Source: Leptodactylus fallax (Eukaryota > Chordata > Amphibia > Anura > Leptodactylidae). Taken from it: a stretch of DNA of 64,000 nt. The notes beneath the pieces were generated by a model, which saw only the letters and a list, made by a program, of their open reading frames with translations, had not been told where the DNA came from and did not search any database. Both the position numbers and the translations under genes were made by a program. Positions 12,201 through 24,200 of this stretch are shown one piece after another. How positions within the stretch are numbered: the first letter of the stretch is position 1; each line of letters begins with the position of its first letter. The stretch covers positions 7,648,001 to 7,712,000 of the forward strand of contig CAMRHE010000028.1 in NCBI GenBank assembly GCA_947044405.1, read 5' to 3'.

Positions 12201-15200
12201 ATTTTCAGTTGTTTCACACTTTTTTGTTAAGTATATAATTCCACATGTGTTAATTCATAGTTTTGATGCCTTCAGTGTGAATCTACAATTTGTATAGTCA
12301 TGAAAATACAGAAAACTCTTGGAATGAAAAAGTGTGTCCAAACTTTTGGTCTGTACTGTAGGTAATGTCCATCCCTACAGGTGACAGTCTTCCCCCGCAC
12401 AGGTTATAGTAGCCACTCCACATAGATAATACTCCCCCTCCCCACACACCATCCAGGCCCCTCTTGGCACACAACCGCTGCCTGTTCTATTGACTTGTAT
12501 ATGTACCATTTCCCTACACAGCACTGACACAATGCGTACTGATGTGTGTGTGTATATTTTCCTCCTGATTCCCCTGTCTCCCACTCTGTGATACCACAGC
12601 TGCACCATAGAATAGGGAGCCGGGAGGAGAATAGAAGATACACACATCAATACACATTGTGTCAGTGCTGTATAGGGAGACGCTAATTATATAATTCAAC
12701 ACAGCAGGCAGCAGTAGTGTGGTGAGGGGGGCTTAAGTGCCGATCCCAAATGACCCCTATAGCCATGCCTCTACTAAGAAAACACAATCTCAATTTTATG
12801 AGAGCTTATGTACTAAAATAAACAGGTCCTCTTTAAATAACTTTTCTGGATATTGAAAGAGGAGATACCGTAGCATTTCCAGAAGAAGAAATAAGAGTCA
12901 TTTTTTCCTAATAACTCACAACTTTCATGATGGATTTCTCCCAAGCAATAGATTTCTGCAGCTGCTGAATGCAGAGAGATACTTGGGCAGCACTGCGGGA
13001 CTCTGACAGCGCTTTCCTCCAGACCTTCAGACCTGGGGCAATGTCATCTTCAGTCCTGCAGATAAGATAATTGATAAATAAGAGATGAAATGATTTTTCC
13101 CATCGCCGGACATTAAAAACAATCACGTTGAAAGCCAAGCGGTGACAAAACGTAGATAAAAGCCAATATATGCAACATTAAAGCGAATGAATCAAATGTA
13201 GAGCACAGGTTGACTGTAAGCTGAGATACTTAGTGATAACTGTATACAGATAAGCTACAGGCTGAGCATTGACTGCAGGATTATTGACATACAGAACAAA
13301 AGTTATAGTACAAAAGCACCATGCAGGATTACATGATCGTAAAAAGACACAGGAAAAAGCTACAGAAAAAAACAGGCAGGAAATAACAAGCTCCACCGAG
13401 CAAAGAAACACAGTGATTGGTTATATATATATATTAATTTCAATGACCTACCCGTCACCATCACCACTAATAGATGGTGCAGGAGCAGGGACAGTAACTG
13501 TGCCCACATTATCCAGTTTGATCTGAATGGTGGTACTTAAGGGGCTCTTCAGATACCTTCTCTCAATGTTCCTCTCCAAGTCAGTCAGCCTGGTTACAGC
13601 TATATCTAGTGGGTTGTCACTCTTCCGCTCTATAACACATGAATTGCGTCCGTCATCTCCTGTGTGGTCTCCATCATGTTCCTTATGCCATTTGGCAACA
13701 GGTTTATGTTCGTGATAAACCAAGTCTTCCCTCTCTGAATCGAGCTCCGGGCACATCCAGCCCTAAGCAGCAAGAGAAGCGTTACAAGAGATTCCACAAG
13801 TCATGTTCAGCTTCCAGGTCATCAATCACAATTTAGAAGAAAAGAAGAATGGAGGAACTACCAAGTTCAGCTAGGGCTACACGGTGACATCATGTAGTCA
13901 TGTGACATATCGTGCTACTACATAAAGCCTAATGATAGTGATTAGGGACCCCACAGTTGACAGAAATACAACCTTGCTGGATTTTTGCAAGTCTGCATTC
14001 ACTATCATTGGTTGCATTTGGAAGTGCAACATGTACAATTAACATCATGTGGCCAAAATTAGCTGTGTAGCCCTAGCCTAAGAGGTTTTACCATCATCCA
14101 TGTGGTTGGGTTCATCTCACTGAAAGTAATTCATACATACTATACATAATGACATGGATTTCTCCAATACATATAAAATAAACTAAAACTACATTTCAAG
14201 TAGTCTGGGTAAAGGATATTTTTAATTAAAACTGACAAAAAGTCCCCTGTGCAAGAACAGTATGCAGGCCCCTTGCTCTGTAGCAGCTCAGTATATATCC
14301 CTTTAACAATCCACCGGTAAGGTATTGTCATACGTGCAAGCTGCTTTTAGCCTGACAACTGCACAGATTGCACATATGATATGTTTACCACTGACTTCCA
14401 TTATTACTTCTGGTGCTTTTTTATAATTTTAGTGGAAACAGACACAACCTTTGGGACACTAACACACCCACAAGTCTTTGTGGACTGGTGTCTAAGTGCC
14501 CCAAAGAGCACTATCCTAATGCTATCCATCTATCCTTAGCCAGCTCCTGCTACTCCTGGCACCTACGCTACACTTCACAAAAGCCGGACCTCAGGGGCAG
14601 TTCTTCTTTGCGCATGTACCAGACCTCAGGTGCATGCGCAGTAAAGCTGAGGTACAATGTGAGGCTTCAATGGAGAGCTACTCAGAAGCTGGGTTCAACA
14701 GAAACAAGTCTGCAATATTTGTAACTGTGGCCACAGACATTATATCAGATAATGCTATTTTGGACACTAAGCCACTAAACCATAGGGACTTGTCAGTGGT
14801 TTAGTGCTGCAAAAGTCTATGATATGCTCCTTTTAAAATGTGCATGTTTCTGTGGTTTAATGCTCAACTGAATCAGAAGTAAGTGAACTCTTGTATCAAG
14901 CTTCAGTTTACAGCAAAACCCAACAAAAAGCAGTCAGGCAGAAACCCTTGCCTTCACTTGCAGACTAGCGGAGGCCACTCTCCTCTCCAGATCTTCCACC
15001 TGCTGGAGAATCGCGATGTCCACCTCCATCTCGTGGTCCTCCATGCACCAGTTTTCCACCACATCTCTTGTCACTTCGCCGTGATCTTGTCCTTTTGTAT
15101 CTATGATATCTGTATGAACAACAATAGACATAAAGCAAAACACTCTTTTACTGCCATAGATACTTTTACATATTATTATATCACATGTTGTTCAGTAAGA

Positions 15201-18200
15201 AGCTGACTGCCGGGTCCTGGTGATGGTGCCCTTTCCGTAACCACCATATACAGTCATGGCCATAAGTTTTGAGAATGATACAAATATTAATTTTTACAAA
15301 GTCTACTGCTTCAGTTTTTCTAATGGCAATTTGCATATACTCCAGAATGTTATAAAGAGTGATCAGCTTAACAGCAATTACTTGCAAAGTCAATATTTGC
15401 CTAGAAAATGAACTTTATCCCCCAAAACACATTTCAACATCATTGCAGCCCTGCCTTAAAAGGACCACCTAACATCGTTTCAGTGATTGCTCCATTAACA
15501 CAGGTGTGGGTGTTGATGAGGACAGGGCTGGAGATCAATCTGTCATGATTAATTAAGAATGACACCACTGGACACTTTAAAAGGAGGCTGGTGCTTGCCA
15601 TCATTGTTTCTCTTCTGTTAACCATGGTTATCTCTAGAGAAACACGTGCAGTCATCATTGCACTGCATAAAAATGGCCTAACTGGGAAGAGTATTGCAGC
15701 TAGAAAGATTGCACCTCAGTCAACAATCTATCACATCATCAAGAACTTCAAGGAGAGAGGTTCCATTGGTGCCAAAAAGGCTCCAGGGCGCCCAAGAAAG
15801 ACCAGCAAGCGGCAGGACCGTCTCTTAAAAGTGTTTCAGCTGCGGGATCGGGCTACCAGCAGTGCAGAGCTTGCTGAGGAATGGCAGCAGGCAGGTGTGA
15901 GTGCATTTGCACGCACTGTGAGGCGGAGACTCTTGAAGCAAGGCCTGGTCTCAAGGAGGGCAGCAAAGAAGCCACTTCTCTCCAGAAAAAACATCAGGGA
16001 CAGACTGATATTCTGCAAAAGGTACAGGGAGTGGACTGCTGAGGACTGGGGTAAAGTCATTTTCTCTGATGAATCCCCTTTTCGATTGTTTGGAACATCT
16101 GGAAAACAGCTTATTCGGAGAAGAAGAGGTGAGCGCTACCACCAGTCTTGTCTCATGCCAACTGTAAAGCATCCTGAAACCATTCATGTGTGGGGTTGCT
16201 TCTCAGCCAAGGGAATCGGCTCTCTCACAGTCTTGCCTAAAAACACAGCCATGAATAAAGAATGGTACCAGAATGTCCTCCAAGAGCAACGTCTCCCAAC
16301 CGTCCAAGAGCAGTTTGGCGCTCAACAATGCCTTTTCCAGTATGATGGAGCACCTTGCCATAAAGCAAAGGTGATAACTAAATGGCTCAGGGAACAAAAC
16401 ATAGAGATTTTGGGTCCATGGCCTGGAAACTCCCCAGATCTTAATCCCATTGAGAACTTGTGGTCAATCATCAAGAGACGGGTGGACAAACAAAAACCAA
16501 CAAATTCAGACAAAATTAAAGCATTGATTCTGCAAGAATGGACTGCTATCAGTCAGGATTTGGTCCAGAAGTTGATTGAGAGCATGCCAGGGAGAATTGC
16601 AGAGGTCCTGAAGAAGAAGGGTCAACACTGCAAATATTGACTTGCTGCATTAACTCATTCTAACTGTCAATATAAGCTTCTGTTACTCATAATATGAATG
16701 CAATTCTATTTCTGTATGTGATAAAAACATCTGACAAACACACATAAAAACCAGAGGGCAGCAGCTCATGTGAAAATATAATATTTGTGTCATTCTCAAA
16801 ACTTTTGGCCATGACTGTACTATGTCTGAACAACTAATAAAAGGTTATTTTTTGCTTATATGAAATTTTGTCTATTTTAATCACTGGACAGCCATTGATT
16901 TTAATATAAAATTTGTCCCGCATTATTGCAAATGGATCTCGATATAAGATTAGTCTTAGCAGTGTTATGGTAAATTAAAGGATGAACTTCATAAGAGATC
17001 ATGACTTAAAGGGGTTTTAAAATGCTCAGCTAATAGATGAGAGTCATGGATAGACCCATACCCTTCATCTATTAGACCTGACAACCCCATTAAGCAATAA
17101 TACGACATGTTGTCAGAGAACACATCACTTACAGTCTTTATTTTTTAGGCAGGCCTGGGTGATGTAGTCTAAGTGCTTCTGAATCTGCTTCTGTAAAGAC
17201 TTCTCCCGTATACCTCGAAGGTTCAGAACTTTCACTAGAGATTTCAGATCTTCTGGGTCTGTGATTCTCCACCAGCCAAACTGCATTTCTATAGCAAAAA
17301 TTACCAGAAAGTATTAGGTTAAATAAATGTCAACTATATGCATCTTAAAAAGCTAAGAAACCAAAAATAAAATTTTCTGTATATAAAAATACACAAATTT
17401 TTTTGAAAATTGGAAAATAGTCAAAGAAAATCCATAAAGTATGTGCTGCACTAGGTATAAAAGCAAAAATACTAAATGTAAAGTACCTTCTGGAATTGGT
17501 CGGGGGCTGGGGAAATCTACTTGTTTGGGTAATTCCACAGCTGGAGATGGGGTACAGACAGATTTGTCACTTTGTGGCACAGGAGATTCACTTTTGCTGG
17601 TTTGAGCATTTGGGGTGAGGAAAGTGTGCCCGTTTCCTTCAGGTATTCCGAGTCCAAGATTCGGCATTGGGCTTGGCATTGGAGAAGAAAAAGGTAGGTT
17701 TCCTGGCACAACTGGTGACGGCCATCCGCAAAACTGAAGTCCCATCAGAGATAACCCGGGCTTCAGCTACAAGTATAAATAGACAACAGAATTATATCTG
17801 ACGGATCAACATCTATTATTTTTATCGAAATCAGAAAATGAAACATTAAAATGTGATTTACTAACCTGAAGTGGAGACATAGCGAATGGACTGAGTCCCA
17901 GACTGTTCTGTAGAGAAGAGGAGTTCATGATGGGCGATGGCACTGGTGAAGGAGACTGAGAAGGTTGCTGAGACTGGCTGGTAGACGCTAGTGACGTGGA
18001 GAACTCTACGTGTGTTACTGAAGTGTCATCACAGGGTGTCCGAGGAAGAAGACTGAACCATTGTCGGCCCTTGTCGGTAAGAGTTTTCAGCAGCTGTTCG
18101 TTGGGAATTATGGGAGAGTTGTAGAACTTTCCAGAACCACTGACCACAGGACTGAAGGGGTTCAAGTCAGTCTTTTCAGGACTACATTGGGAGGTGCTGG

Positions 18201-21200
18201 CCTGCAGGCTGATGGGTGTGCTCCTGGCATTATTCTGGAAAGGCACAGGACAGCCATTTGGTGATACACTTGCTTTTGGGTTTAGAAGGTCCATCTCGGG
18301 GGGCATTTTGGCGACTTCTAGCAGTTTGCTCAGTTTAGAAAAGGATCCTGGCTTTTGGAGGAATAAATTCGTGCTGTCTTTGCTATCCTTGAGACATTTC
18401 TGCTCCCCAACGCTGGTGTTCACACAGTTAGGTTTCTCATCACAGCTCTCAATCGCTTCTTCTTTGATCTTGAGGTTTTCTGCTTGACGTTTCCTCTCTT
18501 TTTCTTTTGCCATTTCTTCTAGACCTATACAAGAAATAAAACATATAGACACCATATAGATAGTAAGCCTGGGGCTGACCTAATGCAAGAGCCGAGGATC
18601 GGAAGAAGAGTACTGAGTGTATGCAAATACAGGGCCAAAACAGCAAGGAAAATGCATGGTTTCTTACAGACTTCTCACCTTCACCGCTCTCCATGCCTTC
18701 CACAAATATACCGCCACACTGTGGAAGGATCCAGTATCTGCGCCGGTACCGATCCTGCCCAAACATCATAGAGCGCAAGGAATGAGATGACTCAAACAAC
18801 TTCTTTCTGTATTGGTTTTGTTGCTGTGAAAATAAGATGCAGATTTATATGAACCTCTCTAGTACTAGTGTATACAGAGTCCTATAGATTCAATCTGCAG
18901 AATTCTCATTTCCTATAATAAAGCCATGAGATCCATTCATTACCTTCAGAAGTTTTTCTATCTGTTTCTCCAGTTCCTCCACAGTTGCCGTCTGATCGCC
19001 ATCGTCCTAGAGTGAAGAGAACCACATACATATACTGAAGAAGAGGAAATGACACAATCCACATCTGTAGTAAAGAAATGGACCCCGGAGAATTCTGAAG
19101 ACTTACAAGCTGCGAGCTGGAGTGATGAACCAGGAACGAAAGAGGTGACAAGTGCCCTCCACAGTGTTTGCTCCCCTCTAAGTACTGTCAGTTAACAGCC
19201 TGCTACACCACCAAGACCCCAGCCATTCATCCAACCTACCCACCTCAATTACCTAGCCTGTGTGTGGATGTGGAAATGGATATTATGCAAAAGGACCCGG
19301 TAATTTGCTCCTCTGAACTGTGGTCTCTTCAATCAGCTGATCAGCAGGAGCCCCGGTGTCAGACCCCCCCTCCCCATTGATCTTAAATTGATGACATTTT
19401 GTAAGGATAGGTCATCAATTAATAAGCCTGGGAAATTGTAAATCCCTTTTGTACAGGATTAGAAAAACATGGCGACTTTCTTCCAGATACAACGTACCTA
19501 CCAATAGGTTGTGTCTGGTATTGCAGCTCAGCTCTAGTCACATGAATAGTTGCATTACCACATACAGTGCCTTGCGAAAGTATTCGGCCCCCTTGAACTT
19601 TTCAACCTTTTGCCACATTTCAGGCTTCAAACATAAAGATATAAAATTTTAATTTTTTGGTGAAGAATCAACAACAAGTGGGACACAATTGTGAAGTGGA
19701 ACGAAATTTATGGGTTATTTTAAACTTTTGTAAAAAATAAAAAACTGAAAAGTGGGGCGTGCAATATTATTCGGCCCCTTTACTTTCAGTGCAGCAAACT
19801 CACTCCAGAAGTTCAGTGAGGATCTCTGAATGATCCAATGTTGTCCCAAATGACTGATGATGATAAATATAATCCACCTGTGTGTAATCAAGTCTCCGTA
19901 TAAATGCACCTGCTCTGTGATAGTCTCAGGGTTCTGTTTAAAGCGCAGAGAGCATCATGAAGACCAAGGAACACACCAGGCAGGTCCATGATACTGTTGT
20001 GGAGAAGTTTAAAGCCGGATTTGGATACAAAAAGATTTCCCAAACTTTAAACATCCCAAGGAGCACTGTGCAAGCGATCATATTGAAATGGAAGGAGTAT
20101 CAGACCACTGCAAATCTACCAAGAAACGGCTGTCCCTCTAAACTTTCATCTCAAACAAGGAGAAGACTGATCAGAGATGCAGCCAAGAGGCCCATGATCA
20201 CTCTGGATGAACTACAGAGATCTACAGCTGAGGTGGGAGAGTCTGTCCATAGGACAACAATCAGTCGTACACTGCACAAATCTGGCCTTTATGGAGGAAG
20301 AAAGCCATTTCTCAAAGATATCCATAAAAAGTTTCGTTTAAAGTTTGCCACAAGCCACCTGGGAGACACACCAAACATGTGGAAGAAGGTGCTCTGGTCA
20401 GATGAAACCAAAATCGAACTTTTTGGCCACAATGCAAAACGATATGTTTGGCATAAAGGCAACACAGCTCATCACCCTGAACACACCATCCCCACTGTCA
20501 AACATGGTGGTGGCAGCATCATGGTTTGGGCCTGCTTTTCTTCAGCAGGGACAGGGAAGATGGTTAAAATTGATGGGAAGATGGATGGAGCCAAATACAG
20601 GACCATTCTGGAAGAAAACCTGTTGGAGTCTGCAAAAGACCTGAGACTGGGACGGAGATTTATCTTCCAACAAGACAATGATCCCAAACATAAAGCAAAA
20701 TCTACAATGGAATGGTTCACAAATAAACGTATCCAGGTGTTAGAATGGCCAAATCAAAGTCCAGATCGAGAATCTGTGGAAAGAGCTGAAAACTGCTGTT
20801 CACAAACGCTCTCCATCCAACCTCACTGAGCTCCAGCTGTTTTCCAAGGAAGAATGGGCAAGAATTTCAGCCTCTCGATGTGCAAAAGTGATAGAGACAT
20901 ACCCCAAGCGACTTGCAGCTGTAATCGCAGCAAAAGGTGGCGCTACAAAGTATTAACGTAAGGGGGCCGAATAATTTGGCACGCCCCACTTTTTGGTTTT
21001 TTATTTTTTACAAAAGTTTAAAATAACCAATAAATTTCGTTCCACTTCACGATTGTGTCCCACTTGTTGATTCTTCACCAAAAAATTAAAATTTTATATC
21101 TTTATGTTTGAAGCCTGAAATGTGGCAAATGGTTGAAAAGTTCAAGGGGGCCGAATATTTTCGCAAGGCACTGTACATCCTAAGAACAGGAGTGGCACTA

Positions 21201-24200
21201 TTTTGAGAATAAATGCCATGTTTTTCTAATTCTTTACAATCATTTTAAGCTATGAAGTTACTTAAGTGAATTGCTGTTATTAAAGTCATAAAAATTCAGA
21301 CACTATAAATTCTAGAAATATCTATTGTATGTTTACATCATGGTTGATAAAATTCTTGCATTCCAGGTAGCATTAATGTATAAAATGTTCTTTATTGTAC
21401 CTCATCATCACAGCTCTGAGACTTTTTCCCCTTTTTATCGTCATCTTCTTCTTCGTCCTCATCTGCCGGGTCATCGGTGTCATCCTCATCGTCATCATCA
21501 AAGTCACTATCTGCACCCTTCCGCCTGCGTTTCCTACCAGGTGTGGGGGTACCCAGTGAGGTGTTCTCTTCTCCTCCTTCAGGGCCTGCAATGGAGTCTC
21601 GCTTTCCGGTCTTCTTTGCATGTATTATTCTAAGCCTGTGAAGTAATTGGACATATCAATAATATGCTGGTGGCTACAATGATGTTATACTCCAGAGTCC
21701 ATACATGTGTATAGGAATGGACCTTGTATATATGAGTATTAGTATGAGTATGAACAAAAAAAAAATTTATAAATTGGGGGATCTTTCTGTAACAAACTTT
21801 ATTGACATGACAATCCTGCATCGGAGCAATTGTCTCCCACCAGTGTTGAGCATGTACAAGTCAGAAGTCCATTACAAGGGTTTTCCAGCTCCTGTCTCCC
21901 GCCCAATGTGGCATCAGTTGTGGAGCAGACTGCTGTATTCCGGATGGGTCAATTGCCATGGCAATACACCAATGACCAGCATGTATCGTATGTGTATCCT
22001 AATAAATAGAATGGGACATGTGCACAATACTTGCTGGGTGTCAGATGGTTATCATATCAGTTGTCCCACACGGCGTGCAGTAGTTTCTCCATTTCCAATG
22101 TCAAATCGAGCAGGACTAAGGGGCTGGAGAATCCCTTTAATTTTAGCACCAGTAGCAAAAACCTACAGATGTATTGGGACTGCAGATACCAGCAATGTGA
22201 CTCTAATGATACATCATATTGTCAGGTCATCTCAATCAGAGCAAATCCCTTTTATTTCGTATTCCTATCAGCAAAATGCTTCTTGCCGGTTCTCCCATTT
22301 TTTTCCAGTTAGGTCCCAGTGACACTTTGAGTTAAGGTCATTAGACCCATAGATAGGCTAGTACCAGTGTCAGATGGGCCACCATTGAATTACAGGATCA
22401 ATTTTGGTTCTGCAGAAGACTTTGAAGAATTTGAAGAGTGCTGGTCTTTTTTCTAGGCCTTGTTGGAGGGTAGTCCCCCAGAATCATTTTATCTGGTGAG
22501 CTCAAAGAACCTCAGTCCGATACTGGCTGAGACTTTCAACTATAATACAGGGACAGAAATGTCCCAGTACTATGCCCATTTGGAAATTAATCTAATAGGC
22601 ATAAAATAAAAATACTGTAATAAAAAGTCTATAAGTAATAAAGATAAATCTATGAAATAATTAGTAACAAAAACTTACTTGCGCAGCTTGCCTTCAACCA
22701 TCCACTTGTCTCTCCGTAGGTTGGACATGTGGTCTAGACTTTTGTCGATTTCACTAAAATTGGTAATAAAAGAAATTACTTCATATCTAACACAAGGTAC
22801 ATGCATGCAATGTAATAAATCTATATCGTGGAAGGGAACTTACCTAACAACACTTTTGCTACAGGCAAGTTCATTGACTAGAAAAGCAAATACTGCAGCC
22901 TTTTCTGCTGGGGTATGTGCTTGGAAAGATTTGGTCTTAAGACTTTCAGTGAGCTCAGTCTGCCCACAATGCGCCTCCATGAAGATCTGAAGGATCTCCG
23001 ATACGTTGTCACGATTGATACCGATGTTCATCAAATGTTCCCCAAGAGCAGTTTTAGCCTTAAAGAGAAAAAAAATAAATAGCAAATAAATCTCACAATG
23101 TAACTATAAATCTGCAATAATATTACACAAATCCAGTCTAAACATGACTAACTTTATTAGTTCACTGCGTATTAGCCTAGTGATGGAAAAACACGGGCAC
23201 TGGTTATAGGGGGTGACACAGACGTAATACTGTAAATACCCACCCACCCAGTCTACCTTGTCCAACAAGGGGGGTTTTCATAAGGAATTGATGCCCATGA
23301 CAAAGACAATAAAATCCACTACTTATACTCAATCTAAACATGTACAACATCTTTACATACATAGGGTTGTTTAAATCACGTTTTTATTTTCTACATGTTT
23401 TTTAAGAATTTTTGGTGATGGTTTTAATTTTACATGTTATTATCTATTAAAAAAATCCTAAAAATCCAACTGTTGCTACTAAGCCTAAAATAGACTTCTT
23501 GTTTCCTGGAGATGGACCATGGGCCATAGACACAATGGTTTACATGGCAGCTGTGATCATGAGTGATGTGACTGCTGCAAAGAAATCTCCTAAAGAAAAC
23601 TAAGTATCAGTATATTTTTTGACAAAGTGGCCAGGACAAAGCTGTAATACTTTACCTTATATCCGGGAGGAACTCCAGGATCACACACAGCTGCCGAAAG
23701 AAGCCTTACTAGCAAATCGAGCACCTCTCCCAGGCTGTCCCCTATATTTAATAAGCCTTCTTGAAAGGTGTTCAAGGATGGGATATCATTATGGATGTCA
23801 AAGTTCAACACTTTTCCGAAGTTACGCAGGAACTGGACCACCATGAGACAGTTGGAGAATGTGCTACCAGACAGGACCAGGCCCGGGATACGGGGCAAGT
23901 TTGGCAGGGGCTAAAAGAAGAAAATGAGAGGTAAAAAAGACTTTTTAATTTAATCATATTATATGTCAAAATATAAATAATAGCATAAAAGTGTGAATTT
24001 GGACCTCGGGTGACTTCTCTCCTAATGTTTAGAGTATATGTCATGATATCAGTTTGCCAAAAGTGCTCAATAGCATGAACAGGGGAAAACTAACGATAAA
24101 GGGAAGTTTCTCCTCAAAATCAGCTCCATCTTCCACCTGAAATTGATCTTGTGTAGAGATAAGTGAACCAGTTTGGATTGAACCAGATACTACAAAAGTT

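Larger units (their letters stand above)
19440..21240. mobile_element. MITE interrupted by Tc1 element D
   Basis: Left arm 19440-19564 contains GTACAGGATTAGAAAAACAT and GGTTGTGTCTGGTATTGCAG; right arm 21174-21240 contains ATGCCATGTTTTTCTAATTC in inverted orientation. Element D (19565-21173) sits between the arms, so D is the younger insertion. Confidence 0.65.

Noticed and set aside
12921..13100. BAZ2A as the identity of the host gene
   Set aside because: Linker peptides (IQDAPLALTTK, FRGTDSDIPSSKDS, PSPRPIPEEMQFGWW) and the PHD and bromodomain sequences fit BAZ2B, while the BAZ2A PHD and linker as I recall them differ clearly.
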